DNA from: Streptococcus suis | Lineage (GTDB): Bacteria > Bacillota > Bacilli > Lactobacillales > Streptococcaceae | Assembly: GCF_019856455.1 (NCBI RefSeq) | Contig: NZ_CP082205.1 | Location: forward strand, 310,001-374,000 | Reading direction: 5' to 3' | Length of the DNA stretch: 64,000 nucleotides | Shown: one piece after another, positions 44,706 to 52,899 of the stretch | Numbering within the stretch: position 1 is the stretch's first letter | How the letters are laid out: each line of letters starts with the position of its first letter | Translations under genes and position numbers: made by a program | Notes under the pieces: generated by a model | What the model was told of the DNA's origin: nothing | The model's input: only the letters and a program-made list of their open reading frames with translations | Databases searched by the model: none

Positions 44706-45320
44706 CTAGCCTAACACAGCCCGTAGCATGTCAAAGCTGTTGTTTTCAATCAGGATATATATCCCCAATCCTAAATAGACAACGGCAATAAACCATCTGC
44801 TATATTTTTCCAAAGTTTCTCCAACAGAAGGGACTTGTGCCAATTTTTGGGCAGAAAAAACCAAGAGATAAATCATGACTAGAAAGGTAAGTAAAGCCAC
44901 TATCAAATTCGCTAAATTTAAGGTAGTAAAATATGGGACAAAGACACCAATATTGTCAGCACCACAACTTGTAAAAGTAATCATAGCGACTAGAAAAATC
45001 AGGTTTTTATTATCTTTGCTCAAACCTTCTTTGGCAATAGCTTCGCCATCAGAATCTCCAAAAAGCAAAACTTTGAGGCCTAGGAAAATTGGAATCAAAC
45101 CGAGTAAACCTAAAATCTCTTTACTAGGAATATAATTTAAGACAAATGCAAAAAGCAAACTTAGCAATATTAGACTAACAGAGCCTAGAAATTGTCCTAA
45201 ATAGATGTTAATGATGTCTTTTCTGCTTTTTCTTTTGGCAAAAAATAACATTAGGATAATAAGTAAGTCTACGGCTGTCCCAGAATACAGGATTATTGAA
45301 GTAACAACATTTTGAATCAT
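44706..45320 (-). CDS. cadD: Cadmium resistance transporter CadD
   Basis: 204 residues with about five or six membrane segments (IILYSGTAVDLLIILMLFFA; FVLNYIPSKEILGLLGLIPI; FLVAMITFTSCGADNIGVFV). The LysE/CadD family motif TSCGADNIGVFVPYF is intact. Exports Cd2+. ATG 45320 (MIQNVVTS) follows GAGGTG; an upstream codon at 45332 would place the start in the operator. Confidence 0.93.
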   Translation of the reverse strand: MIQNVVTSIILYSGTAVDLLIILMLFFAKRKSRKDIINIYLGQFLGSVSLILLSLLFAFVLNYIPSKEILGLLGLIPIFLGLKVLLFGDSDGEAIAKEGLSKDNKNLIFLVAMITFTSCGADNIGVFVPYFTTLNLANLIVALLTFLVMIYLLVFSAQKLAQVPSVGETLEKYSRWFIAVVYLGLGIYILIENNSFDMLRAVLG

Positions 45321-45330
45321 AAAACACCTC

Positions 45331-45350
45331 ATTCAAATATATTTTTGAAT
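45331..45350 (-). promoter_or_regulatory. CadC-type operator
   Basis: ATTCAAATATATTTTTGAAT is an inverted repeat (ATTCAAA/TTTGAAT) like the operator of staphylococcal cadCA. It lies 10 bp upstream of the cadD start. Confidence 0.75.
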
Positions 45351-45426
45351 GTATTTTAACATTAAACATTGTAGATGTCAACTTCAGCTCCACCAAAATA
45401 TAGATAAGAAGTTAGTGTACCAAATA

Positions 45427-45462
45427 TAAAAAAGCCCTGCCATCCAAATGATAACAGGGCTT
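45427..45462 (-). terminator. Terminator of rpmF-rpmG (minus strand)
   Basis: AAGCCCTG (45432-45439) and CAGGGCTT (45455-45462) pair; on the minus strand TTTTTTATA follows. Confidence 0.75.
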
Positions 45463-45488
45463 AACTTCAATATCCAAATGATATATTC

Positions 45489-45625
45489 ATCTAAAAAAGG
45501 TAGAGTAAAAGGTAGAGTTCTTATTGATTTATATTGCAATGTAATGAAAGTTCATCTTTCAAAAATCGCTTAAAATCAATGTTTTGACGTCTAATGACGT
45601 GTAGTGAACCCCTTACTTAACCTCA
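45489..45625. repeat. Attachment-type repeat at the rpmG 3' end
   Basis: Second copy of the repeat at 44050-44180. It includes AAAAAAGGTAGAGTAAAAGG, TGCAATGTAATGAAAGTTCA and the last codons of rpmG. The segment between copies carries cadCD and an integrase fragment. Confidence 0.75.
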
Positions 45626-45762
45626 GTAAAAATCACGTGCTTGCGCAATTTTGGTGAGTATTTTTTCAATTGAAGACGGTCTGGAGTGTTACGTTTGTTT
45701 TTTGAAGTAAGGTACAAACGCTCACCAGATTCTTTGTGTTCAAGTGTAATATTTACGCGCAT
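45613..45762 (-). CDS. rpmG: 50S ribosomal protein L33
   Basis: 49 residues, [20 protein letters not shown] to [12 protein letters not shown]. No CxxC pairs, so this is the zinc-free form. It follows rpmF by 15 bp. Its 3' end is a known integration site for streptococcal mobile elements and is partly duplicated at 44050-44180. Confidence 0.97.
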   Translation of the reverse strand: MRVNITLEHKESGERLYLTSKNKRNTPDRLQLKKYSPKLRKHVIFTEVK

Positions 45763-45777
45763 GGTATCTCCCTTCTA

Positions 45778-45960
45778 TTATTCAGCTGAAGCAGCCTTAG
45801 CGATTTTACGTCCTTTGTAGTATCCTTTCAAAGATACACGGTGAGAACGTGAGTAATCTCCAGTAGTTTCATCAAATTTCACAGTTGGAGCTGCTACTTT
45901 ATAGTGAGTACGACGTTTGTTTTTCTTCGCTTTTGAAGTGCGACGTGCAGGTACTGCCAT
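45778..45960 (-). CDS. rpmF: 50S ribosomal protein L32
   Basis: 60 residues, starting [20 protein letters not shown], without zinc-binding cysteines. Usual rpmF-rpmG order. RBS GGAGGAAG. Confidence 0.97.
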
Positions 45961-46040
45961 TTCTTTCTTCCTCCATTAAATGTCAGGGCCAAGCCCTTTT
46001 TCAATCTAAAATAGTGCGTATGACTTTCGCCAACTTTAAC

Positions 46041-46069
46041 AGTATAACAAAAGTTTTTTGTAAAGTAAA
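46041..46069 (-). promoter_or_regulatory. rpmF promoter
   Basis: Minus strand TTTACT (46069-46064), 17 bp, TATACT (46046-46041). An 80-bp leader follows with the small hairpin GGGCTTGGCCC. Confidence 0.65.
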
Positions 46070-46195
46070 GTTACTTGACAGATTTTTTGAAAAAAATTTG
46101 TTCAATTGTATTTTCCTATTTTTATTTAAGTATTGCACTTAATTTTTCTTCCCCCCAAATTTTTTGAAAAACTTCTCAAAAATCATGCAAAAAAC

Positions 46196-46253
46196 TTGAC
46201 AAAATGCCTGCTATACTAGTATAGCAGGGCTTGACACTTCGGCCAAGCCCTTC
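46196..46253 (+). promoter_or_regulatory. Promoter region with a perfect 22-bp palindrome
   Basis: TTGACA (46196-46201) is followed by a perfect self-complementary palindrome, CCTGCTATAC plus TA plus GTATAGCAGG (46207-46228), which contains the plausible -10 sequences. A GGGCTTG/CAAGCCC hairpin (46227-46250) follows. The palindrome is probably an operator for an unidentified dimeric regulator. Confidence 0.65.
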
Positions 46254-46278
46254 CTATTAGCCTAAACAGGAGGAAATA

Positions 46279-48972
46279 ATGAAAAAGAACAAGTATATAT
46301 ATGGCACAATCGCAGCAACTACTGCCATCACCCTTGCAACCGTTGGTGCGTCTAACGTATCAGCAAATACACAATATGGAATTCAATTAAACCGTGTTAC
46401 TGGTGAATGGCAAACTGTCAACAATGCTACAGGTGAAATTGTAAAATCTGTACCAAATGAAACTTATTCTTCTTATGAAGAAGCTGAAGCATCATTGATG
46501 ACATCAACCGTTGAAACATCAGTTACAACTGAAGCACCAGCCGCGGAAACAACTGCTGTCGAAACACCTAAAACTGCTGCTGAAGTTAAATCAGAAGTTG
46601 ATGCACAACAAGCTGTTGTTGATACTACTGCTCAAGATGCAACTAACGCTCAATCTGATGCAGACGCAGCTAACCAAGACGTTACCACTGCTCAAGCAGA
46701 CGTTGATACTGCAACCCAAGCAGTCAAAGACGCTGAAGCAAATACCGTAAACGCAACACCAGAAAACATTGCAGCAAACCAAGCTGACCAAACAGCTAAC
46801 CTTGTAGACCAACAAGCAAACGCTACAGAAACAGATGAAGTTAACGCTGAAATCACAGCACAAACTCAAACTGTTGCTGACGCACAAACTGCTGTTGATA
46901 CTGCACAAGCAGAAAAAGACCAAGCAGATGCTACTGTCACTGCTAAAGAAGCTGACGTAAAAGCAGCACAAGACGCTATTTCTGGTACTGGTCTTGCTGA
47001 AGCCCAAGCTAACCTTGACCAAGCAACTAAAGATGTCGCTACAGCAACTACTGCTCTTGACGCTGCAACTAAGGCTGCTAACGCTGCTAAGAAAACAGAT
47101 GCAGAACGTCAAACTGCAATTGATGCAGCAACAACTGACGTTGCAGTTAAAACAGATGCGGTAACAACTGCTTCAGCAAAATTGACCGCTGCACAAGATG
47201 CTGTTAAACAAACAACTGATGCACTAACTAAGGCTACTGATGCTGTCAAATCAGCACAAGATGCTCTTGCAAATGTTGATACTGTTACAATTGTCATGCC
47301 AGACACAATTGTTTCAGATGAAGTGAAACAAAGAAATGGTTATACATCAAATGTTTCTAACTTTAAAACAGCTTATGAAAAGTATATGACAAATAAAACC
47401 AGCCAATGGTCACTAACATTGACTGGTCAAGGTGTTAAGGTGGCTCAAGCCTCAAGCACCAATATCAGTCCAGCTGATAAAAACAAAATTGTCAACATTG
47501 ATGCCTTAACAAATGAACAACAAACAGAACTCAGCCTTTATGCAGCGCAAGTTTTGACTGAAGTTCGAAAAGTTCTAGGTAGACCAGCTATGGGTGTTAC
47601 CGACGCCTCTCTACAATCAGCAACTGCTCAAGCCAAAAAATACATTGCTCGTGGAACATCAGCTCGTCAAGATGGACACCTTTGGGGTGATTACATTGGA
47701 GAAAACATTTCGTTAACGGCATCACGCTATACAATGACGATGTATGAACTCAAAGAACGTATGTATGAAGCAATCATCAGTCAAACATTCTTAGATGCAC
47801 CATCTAACTGGGGACATTCTAGAAATAATATGAGCGGTAACTACGTTGGTGTTGCTCTTGCTAATGTTGGCGGTGATCTTCATATCATCAGCGTTATTCA
47901 AACTGCTGGTGGTACAGAAATTACCAACCCTAACGACCCAACAACTCTTCAAGCTGCCCTTGCTAAAGCTCAGGCAGATCAATCAGCAGCACAAGCCGCA
48001 TCTGATACTGCTCAAGCAAATCTTGTAAAAGCAAGCTCAGATTACGCTAAGGCTCTTGAATTGAAGACTCAAGCAGAGAAAACTCTTGCTGATGCTACTG
48101 CAACACCGCTTCAAACACAGGTAGCAGAAAACAACCTACGTCTTGCAACAATTGCACTTCAAAATGCTGAAGCTCGCAAAGCTGATGCACAAAAAGCAGT
48201 TGATAACTTCTCAGCAAACCTTGCTGAGAAGAAAGCCGCACTTGATACAGCTAAGGCTGACCTTGCTCAAGCACAAGCTACTGCTACTGCAAAAGCAGAG
48301 GCTCTTGAAACAGCTAAGGTTGAGCTTGTTAAACAACAAGGTACACTTGATAGCTTGAACAAAGACAAAGACGCTCTTCTTGCAGAAAAAGACCGTTTGG
48401 TTGAAGAAGCAAAAGCACTTGCTACTGAGTTGAAAGGTTATCTTGAAGCACCAGCTATTCTTGCTGAAGCTCAAGCAACACTTACTGAAAAACAAGCGGC
48501 TCTTACTGAAGCACAAGCTAAAGCTGAAACAGCACAAAACAAACTTGAAACTGTTACTGCTAAACTTGCAGCAGAAGAAAGCAAATTGGCTGAACTTCAA
48601 GCTGAGTACAACAAACTCAAAGACCTTGAAGACAAAGCAAAAGACAATGTAATTGCAACACTTCCAGACGGAACAATTGTTGCAATACCAAAAGATGCAC
48701 CAACTGCTGTTGAAAAACCAGCTATTGATATTGATGCAGTCAAACAAGCTCTTGATAAAGGTCAAGATGTGAAGGTTGTTGACGATAAGGTTGTGGTGAC
48801 AAACCCACAAGCAGGTGTCACCGTCACACCACGAGGTATTACTTACTCACGTGTAGACCGTGCTAAGGCCTTGCCAAACACAGGGGAGCAAACAAGTTTG
48901 TTGGCACTCGCAGGTGTGGCAGTATTATCTAGTCTTGGTCTTGCAAGTGCAAGAAGACGCAAACAAGGATAG
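46279..48972 (+). CDS. Coiled-coil LPXTG protein with SEC10/PgrA-like domain
   Basis: An 897-residue wall-anchored protein. Signal peptide MKKNKYIYGTIAATTAITLA, cleaved near VSA-NTQYG. Residues about 110-340 and 560-790 are long Ala/Gln/Asp/Lys-rich coiled coils (such as QTVADAQTAVDTAQAEKDQA). Between them lies a globular domain of the SEC10/PgrA surface-exclusion type (SLYAAQVLTEVRKVLGRPAM; WGDYIGENIS; SNWGHSRNNMSGNYVGV), resembling CAP-fold proteins. The C-terminus has LPNTGEQTS, a hydrophobic segment and RRRKQG. Family members affect plasmid mating or adhesion, but the role here is unknown. RBS AGGAGG. Confidence 0.9.
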   Translation: MKKNKYIYGTIAATTAITLATVGASNVSANTQYGIQLNRVTGEWQTVNNATGEIVKSVPNETYSSYEEAEASLMTSTVETSVTTEAPAAETTAVETPKTAAEVKSEVDAQQAVVDTTAQDATNAQSDADAANQDVTTAQADVDTATQAVKDAEANTVNATPENIAANQADQTANLVDQQANATETDEVNAEITAQTQTVADAQTAVDTAQAEKDQADATVTAKEADVKAAQDAISGTGLAEAQANLDQATKDVATATTALDAATKAANAAKKTDAERQTAIDAATTDVAVKTDAVTTASAKLTAAQDAVKQTTDALTKATDAVKSAQDALANVDTVTIVMPDTIVSDEVKQRNGYTSNVSNFKTAYEKYMTNKTSQWSLTLTGQGVKVAQASSTNISPADKNKIVNIDALTNEQQTELSLYAAQVLTEVRKVLGRPAMGVTDASLQSATAQAKKYIARGTSARQDGHLWGDYIGENISLTASRYTMTMYELKERMYEAIISQTFLDAPSNWGHSRNNMSGNYVGVALANVGGDLHIISVIQTAGGTEITNPNDPTTLQAALAKAQADQSAAQAASDTAQANLVKASSDYAKALELKTQAEKTLADATATPLQTQVAENNLRLATIALQNAEARKADAQKAVDNFSANLAEKKAALDTAKADLAQAQATATAKAEALETAKVELVKQQGTLDSLNKDKDALLAEKDRLVEEAKALATELKGYLEAPAILAEAQATLTEKQAALTEAQAKAETAQNKLETVTAKLAAEESKLAELQAEYNKLKDLEDKAKDNVIATLPDGTIVAIPKDAPTAVEKPAIDIDAVKQALDKGQDVKVVDDKVVVTNPQAGVTVTPRGITYSRVDRAKALPNTGEQTSLLALAGVAVLSSLGLASARRRKQG

Positions 48973-48983
48973 GTAGTCAATAT

Positions 48984-49020
48984 AAAAAATCTTCTTACTA
49001 TGACAGTAGGAAGATTTTTT
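48984..49020 (+). terminator. Terminator of the SEC10-like gene
   Basis: AAAAAATCTTC and GAAGATTTTTT with inner TACT/AGTA pairs. Confidence 0.85.
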
Positions 49021-49180
49021 GGATTGCCAAAATTATTGAAAAGCTTGTTCTATTCCGACAGTTTTGGGAAATTTTTAATGATTTCTTTTACCGTTAATTG
49101 GAATGGTGATGGTTATTGAGAAGAGTGAAAACAGAAAAATCTAGGACTTTGCTAAAATAGTCAAAAAAGAAAGAAAATAC

Positions 49181-49203
49181 TTGACAGCATATATATATAT
49201 AAT
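49181..49203 (+). promoter_or_regulatory. Promoter candidate with AT repeat between -35 and -10
   Basis: TTGACA (49181-49186) and TATAAT (49198-49203) are only 11 bp apart, joined by ATATATATAT. Six more bases would give a 17-bp spacer. The true -10 is therefore uncertain. Confidence 0.4.
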
Positions 49204-49247
49204 GGTTATAGGACAAGTTCCAATTATTCAATATAAAGGAGAACTGT

Positions 49248-49949
49248 ATGAAAACAGTTGGAAAGTTTTTTGCGAAAAAGTTGGCTAGCCTCTTAGTCTT
49301 GCTGCTGGTTTTAGGTATAGGTATTTTCTGGTTTAGAAATAGCATCCTAGCATGGTTCCAGGGAACCCATAAGGTTCAATATGAATTTGTCATTAAGAAG
49401 TTTGAAGCGGAAAGCAAGCTGGTTGTAGCAGGTGCTGAGGTGGAGACGACTGCCAACCAGACCTTTGAAAATAATAAATTAAAGGAATGGCCAGACTGGA
49501 CAGAGCCCATTACCAAGCTCTTTGTAGGACGTGAAATGTCCGTTGATATTCCTGTGCAGACGGAGTTCAAGCTGGTCTTGGAGGGCATTGGTCAGTCTGA
49601 TGTTCAGATTCAAAACAATACCTTAACCTTCAAGAAACCTGTGCTTGTTGAAGTTGATTCTCAGCAACATGGAGAAATCAAAATCAGCAATAATAGCAAT
49701 GGTCTTGTCGATAAGGCGGTGGATGTATTTACTGCAGGGCAAAAGGCTCAGGAATTTTTAAATGATAAATCCCAAGAAGCCATTTACAAGACAAGTGAGG
49801 AAGTCTTGAATGATGCAGGACGCCAAGAAAAAGTAGCGGCCTTTGCAGAAACAGCCTTAGAAAACCTCCTCAATCTCAACTCCGAAGAAAAACTTGAGGT
49901 TGAGATAGAAGTGAGCGACTTGAATTTCCAGATTGTGGATAAGAAATAG
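49248..49949 (+). CDS. DUF4230 domain protein
   Basis: 233 residues with an N-terminal membrane anchor (LASLLVLLLVLGIGIFWF) and an extracellular domain of the DUF4230 type. The N-terminal part of the domain contains VVAGAEVETTANQTFEN. No catalytic motif is visible; function unknown. RBS AAAGGAGAA. Monocistronic, between the SEC10-like gene and hisS. Confidence 0.8.
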   Translation: MKTVGKFFAKKLASLLVLLLVLGIGIFWFRNSILAWFQGTHKVQYEFVIKKFEAESKLVVAGAEVETTANQTFENNKLKEWPDWTEPITKLFVGREMSVDIPVQTEFKLVLEGIGQSDVQIQNNTLTFKKPVLVEVDSQQHGEIKISNNSNGLVDKAVDVFTAGQKAQEFLNDKSQEAIYKTSEEVLNDAGRQEKVAAFAETALENLLNLNSEEKLEVEIEVSDLNFQIVDKK

Positions 49950-49963
49950 TTTTTTTAAACAAG

Positions 49964-49992
49964 GTCGTGTCAGTAGGCACGGCTTTTTGTCT
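49964..49992 (+). terminator. Terminator of the DUF4230 gene
   Basis: GTCGTGTC and GGCACGGC pair (two G-T) around AGTA, followed by TTTTTG. Confidence 0.7.
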
Positions 49993-50063
49993 GCTCTGCT
50001 ATTTCCAAAAATGCCCAAAATATGGTAAAATAAGGGGCAAGATATAGAGAAGTGAGAAGACCT

Positions 50064-51347
50064 ATGAAATTACAAAAACCAAAAGGAACGCAAGATTTAT
50101 TACCACAGGATTCTGCCAAGTGGCAGTATGTCGAACATTTTGCTCGGAACATTTTCAAACAGTACAATTACGCTGAGATTCGCACACCGATCTTCGAGCA
50201 TTACGAGGTGATCAGTCGTTCGGTTGGTGATACGACGGACATTGTGACCAAGGAGATGTACGATTTCTATGACAAGGGAGAGCGTCATATCACTCTTCGT
50301 CCAGAAGGGACGGCACCGGTTGTTCGCTCCTATGTAGAAAACAAGCTCTTTGCTCCAGAAGTACAAAAACCTGCTAAGTTCTATTACATGGGCCCAATGT
50401 TCCGCTATGAGCGTCCGCAGGCAGGTCGTCTCCGTCAGTTCCACCAGATTGGAGTGGAGTGTTTCGGTTCCAATAACCCAGCGACAGATGTAGAAACCAT
50501 TGCTATGGCCTATCACTTCTTTGAAGAGTTAGGGATCAAGGATATCCGCCTCCACCTCAACAGTCTGGGCAATCCAGAGAGCCGTGCCGCTTATCGCCAG
50601 GCCTTGATTGATTATCTGACACCACTCAAGGACCAGCTATCTAAGGACAGCCAGCGTCGCTTGGAAGAAAATCCCTTGCGTGTGTTGGATTCCAAGGAAA
50701 AAGAAGACAAGATTGCTGTGGAAAATGCGCCGTCTATCTTGGATTACTTGGATGAAGAAAGTAGAGTCCACTTTGAAACTGTCAAGTCTATGTTGGACAG
50801 TCTAGGTATTGCTTACACCATCGACACCAACATGGTGCGTGGTTTGGACTACTACAACCACACCATTTTCGAGTTTATGACAGAAGTGGGTGGTAACGAC
50901 CTGACCATCTGTGCCGGTGGCCGTTATGATGGTTTGGTGACCTACTTTGGTGGACCAGAAACGCCAGCCTTTGGCTTTGGTATGGGGATTGAACGTCTCA
51001 TCCTAGTCCTTGAAAAGCAAGGCATCGAGCTCCCTCTCGACACTCAGCTAGATGTCTACATCGCAGTTTTAGGTCAGGAGGCCAATAGCGGAGCGTTGGA
51101 GCTGGTTCAAGCCATCCGCAAGCAAGGCTTCCGAGCAGAGCGTGACTATCTGGACCGCAAGCTCAAGGCCCAGTTCAAGTCAGCAGATGTTTTTGGAGCT
51201 AAGACCATTATCACACTTGGTGGAAGCGAGTTGGAAAGCGGACAGGTAGTGGTTAAAAATAACCAGACAAGAAGTCAAGTTGAAACAAGCTTGGAAACAC
51301 TTAAAACAGATTTTGCAAGTATTTTAGAAGAATTGGAGAAGCAGTAG
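50064..51347 (+). CDS. hisS: Histidine-tRNA ligase
   Basis: A 427-residue class II synthetase. Motifs: [26 protein letters not shown] (motif 2 region), [21 protein letters not shown], histidine-A LVRGLDYY-type ([15 protein letters not shown]), and motif 3 [15 protein letters not shown]-terminal anticodon-binding domain follows. ATG 50064 begins MKLQKPKG; the ATG at 50052 would add four residues. Confidence 0.97.
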   Translation: MKLQKPKGTQDLLPQDSAKWQYVEHFARNIFKQYNYAEIRTPIFEHYEVISRSVGDTTDIVTKEMYDFYDKGERHITLRPEGTAPVVRSYVENKLFAPEVQKPAKFYYMGPMFRYERPQAGRLRQFHQIGVECFGSNNPATDVETIAMAYHFFEELGIKDIRLHLNSLGNPESRAAYRQALIDYLTPLKDQLSKDSQRRLEENPLRVLDSKEKEDKIAVENAPSILDYLDEESRVHFETVKSMLDSLGIAYTIDTNMVRGLDYYNHTIFEFMTEVGGNDLTICAGGRYDGLVTYFGGPETPAFGFGMGIERLILVLEKQGIELPLDTQLDVYIAVLGQEANSGALELVQAIRKQGFRAERDYLDRKLKAQFKSADVFGAKTIITLGGSELESGQVVVKNNQTRSQVETSLETLKTDFASILEELEKQ

Positions 51348-51370
51348 TCTAAAGCTGCTTCTTTTTATTT
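51338..51370 (+). terminator. Terminator of hisS
   Basis: GAAGCAG, partly inside the last codons, pairs with CTGCTTC and is followed by TTTTTATTTT. Confidence 0.85.
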
Positions 51371-51428
51371 TAGAAAGCAAAAAAAGAAGCGATTGGATAA
51401 TCACTTCTTGAAAATAGTGGAGAACGCA

Positions 51429-52454
51429 TTAGTGTGAGTGGCAGAAGTCTAAGACCATACGGCCTTGGATAGTACCTGCAGCCATTTCATCAAAGACTGC
51501 TTCGGCATCTTCGACTGGACGTTTTTGAACGACTGGAACAACCAAGCCCATAGCACCGAAGTGGAAGGCTTCTTCTAGGTCTTTACGAGTACCAACCAGA
51601 GAGCCGACCACTTTGATACCGTCTAGCACAGTCTTCACGATACTGAGGTCCATGTATTCAGATGGAAGTCCGACAGCCACCACATAGCCACCTGCACGAA
51701 CGCTGTCAATAGCCTGGTTGAAGGCAACCTTAGAAACAGCCGTTACGACAGTTGAGTGAGCACCGCCACCAGTTACTTCCTTGATATAGCCAGGCACGTC
51801 TTCTACTTCAAGTCCATTGATGATGACATCTGCACCGACTTCCTTGGCTAATTCCAATTTATCATTATTGATATCTACAGCAATAACGTGGGCATTGAAC
51901 ACTTTTTTAGCGTATTGTACAGCAAGGTTTCCGAGTCCGCCAGCACCATAGATAGCGATCCATTGACCTGGTTCCAAGTGAGCTTCTTTAATCGCTTTGT
52001 AGCAAGTAACGCCCGCACAAGTGATAGAGCTTGCTTGAGCTGGATCAAGACCTTCTGGAACTTTTACTGCATAGTCTGCTGTTACAATCCATTGCTCAGC
52101 CATACCACCGTCAACAGAGTAGCCTGCATTTTTTACAGTGCGGCAGAGGGTTTCACGGCCAGTAGTACAGTATTCGCAAGTACCACAACCTTGGAAGAAC
52201 CAAGCAACGCTGACACGGTCGCCGACCTTCAAGCTGGTCACATCAGGAGCAATTTCAGTCACGATACCGATACCTTCGTGACCAAGAACGCGACCAGGAA
52301 CCTTACCAAAATCACCATTGGCAACGTGGAGGTCAGTGTGACAAACACCACAGTACTCAATTTGGACCAGAGCTTCGCCAGCTTCGAGTGGACGAAGTTC
52401 TTTTTCAACAACGACAACACCAGTAGATTCTGGATTAACAACAACTGCTTTCAT
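51429..52454 (-). CDS. adhP: Zinc-dependent alcohol dehydrogenase
   Basis: 341 residues. Catalytic zinc ligands are in [12 protein letters not shown] and LGHEGIGIV; structural zinc cysteines are in [17 protein letters not shown]; the NAD loop is [15 protein letters not shown]. Interconverts ethanol and acetaldehyde. Divergent from adhE, with a Rex-like site near its start region, so probably controlled by NADH/NAD balance. Confidence 0.96.
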   Translation of the reverse strand: MKAVVVNPESTGVVVVEKELRPLEAGEALVQIEYCGVCHTDLHVANGDFGKVPGRVLGHEGIGIVTEIAPDVTSLKVGDRVSVAWFFQGCGTCEYCTTGRETLCRTVKNAGYSVDGGMAEQWIVTADYAVKVPEGLDPAQASSITCAGVTCYKAIKEAHLEPGQWIAIYGAGGLGNLAVQYAKKVFNAHVIAVDINNDKLELAKEVGADVIINGLEVEDVPGYIKEVTGGGAHSTVVTAVSKVAFNQAIDSVRAGGYVVAVGLPSEYMDLSIVKTVLDGIKVVGSLVGTRKDLEEAFHFGAMGLVVPVVQKRPVEDAEAVFDEMAAGTIQGRMVLDFCHSH

Positions 52455-52511
52455 GGTAGACCTCCTATTTATTGCAGCACATTTTTTGAATGTGTTAATA
52501 TAGATATTTTC

Positions 52512-52529
52512 TTGTTAATAATATCACAA
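52512..52529. promoter_or_regulatory. Rex-like site upstream of adhP
   Basis: TTGTTAATAATATCACAA fits the Rex consensus TTGTGAA-N4-TTCACAA with two deviations. It lies 58 bp upstream of adhP. Confidence 0.6.
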
Positions 52530-52628
52530 TGTGAACAAAAATGCAAGAGTAGAAAAGGAGGGACAAATGAATATAAAATTGAAAATTATCACGTAATTAC
52601 TACAAAATTTTCAAAAAAATCTATTTAC

Positions 52629-52644
52629 ATGGAAGCGTTTTCTT
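52629..52644. promoter_or_regulatory. cre site in the adhP-adhE intergenic region
   Basis: ATGGAAGCGTTTTCTT matches the cre consensus with one mismatch. A weaker cre-like AGTAAGCGTTTTCC follows at 52764-52777. The remaining 52530-52794 bases show no further clear signal. Confidence 0.65.
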
Positions 52645-52794
52645 GATAAACTAGTATCGTAAATGTTAGAGAAAGAATAAATGATAAAGATTTGTCTTAC
52701 TTTATGTATTTTTCGACCAAACAAAGCAGAAACAAATCTGAATGTTTTCTGAAAACAGGAAAAAGTAAGCGTTTTCCAAAACAAAACAGAAAAA

Positions 52795-52869
52795 ATGTGA
52801 AAAAATTAACAATTTCTCTTTACAAATAAAATAAAAAATAGTAGAATAACATTGTGAAAAAGTTAACAA
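52795..52869 (+). promoter_or_regulatory. adhE promoter flanked by two Rex-like boxes
   Basis: TTTACA (52819-52824), 17 bp, TAGAAT (52842-52847). ATGTGAAAAAATTAACAA (52795-52812) and TTGTGAAAAAGTTAACAA (52852-52869) fit the Rex box TTGTGAA-N4-TTCACAA with two and one mismatches. The downstream box would block initiation when NADH is low. Confidence 0.8.
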
Positions 52870-52899
52870 ATAGTTAGCGAGTATATTTGGAGGAACACA

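Noticed and set aside
46591..48810. Minus-strand ORFs of 173 and 199 codons rich in Cys/Ser
   Set aside because: They mirror the Ala/Gln-rich coiled-coil codons of the plus-strand LPXTG gene.
51888..52646. A 252-codon plus-strand ORF over adhP
   Set aside because: It is antisense to a conserved dehydrogenase and has no motifs or RBS.
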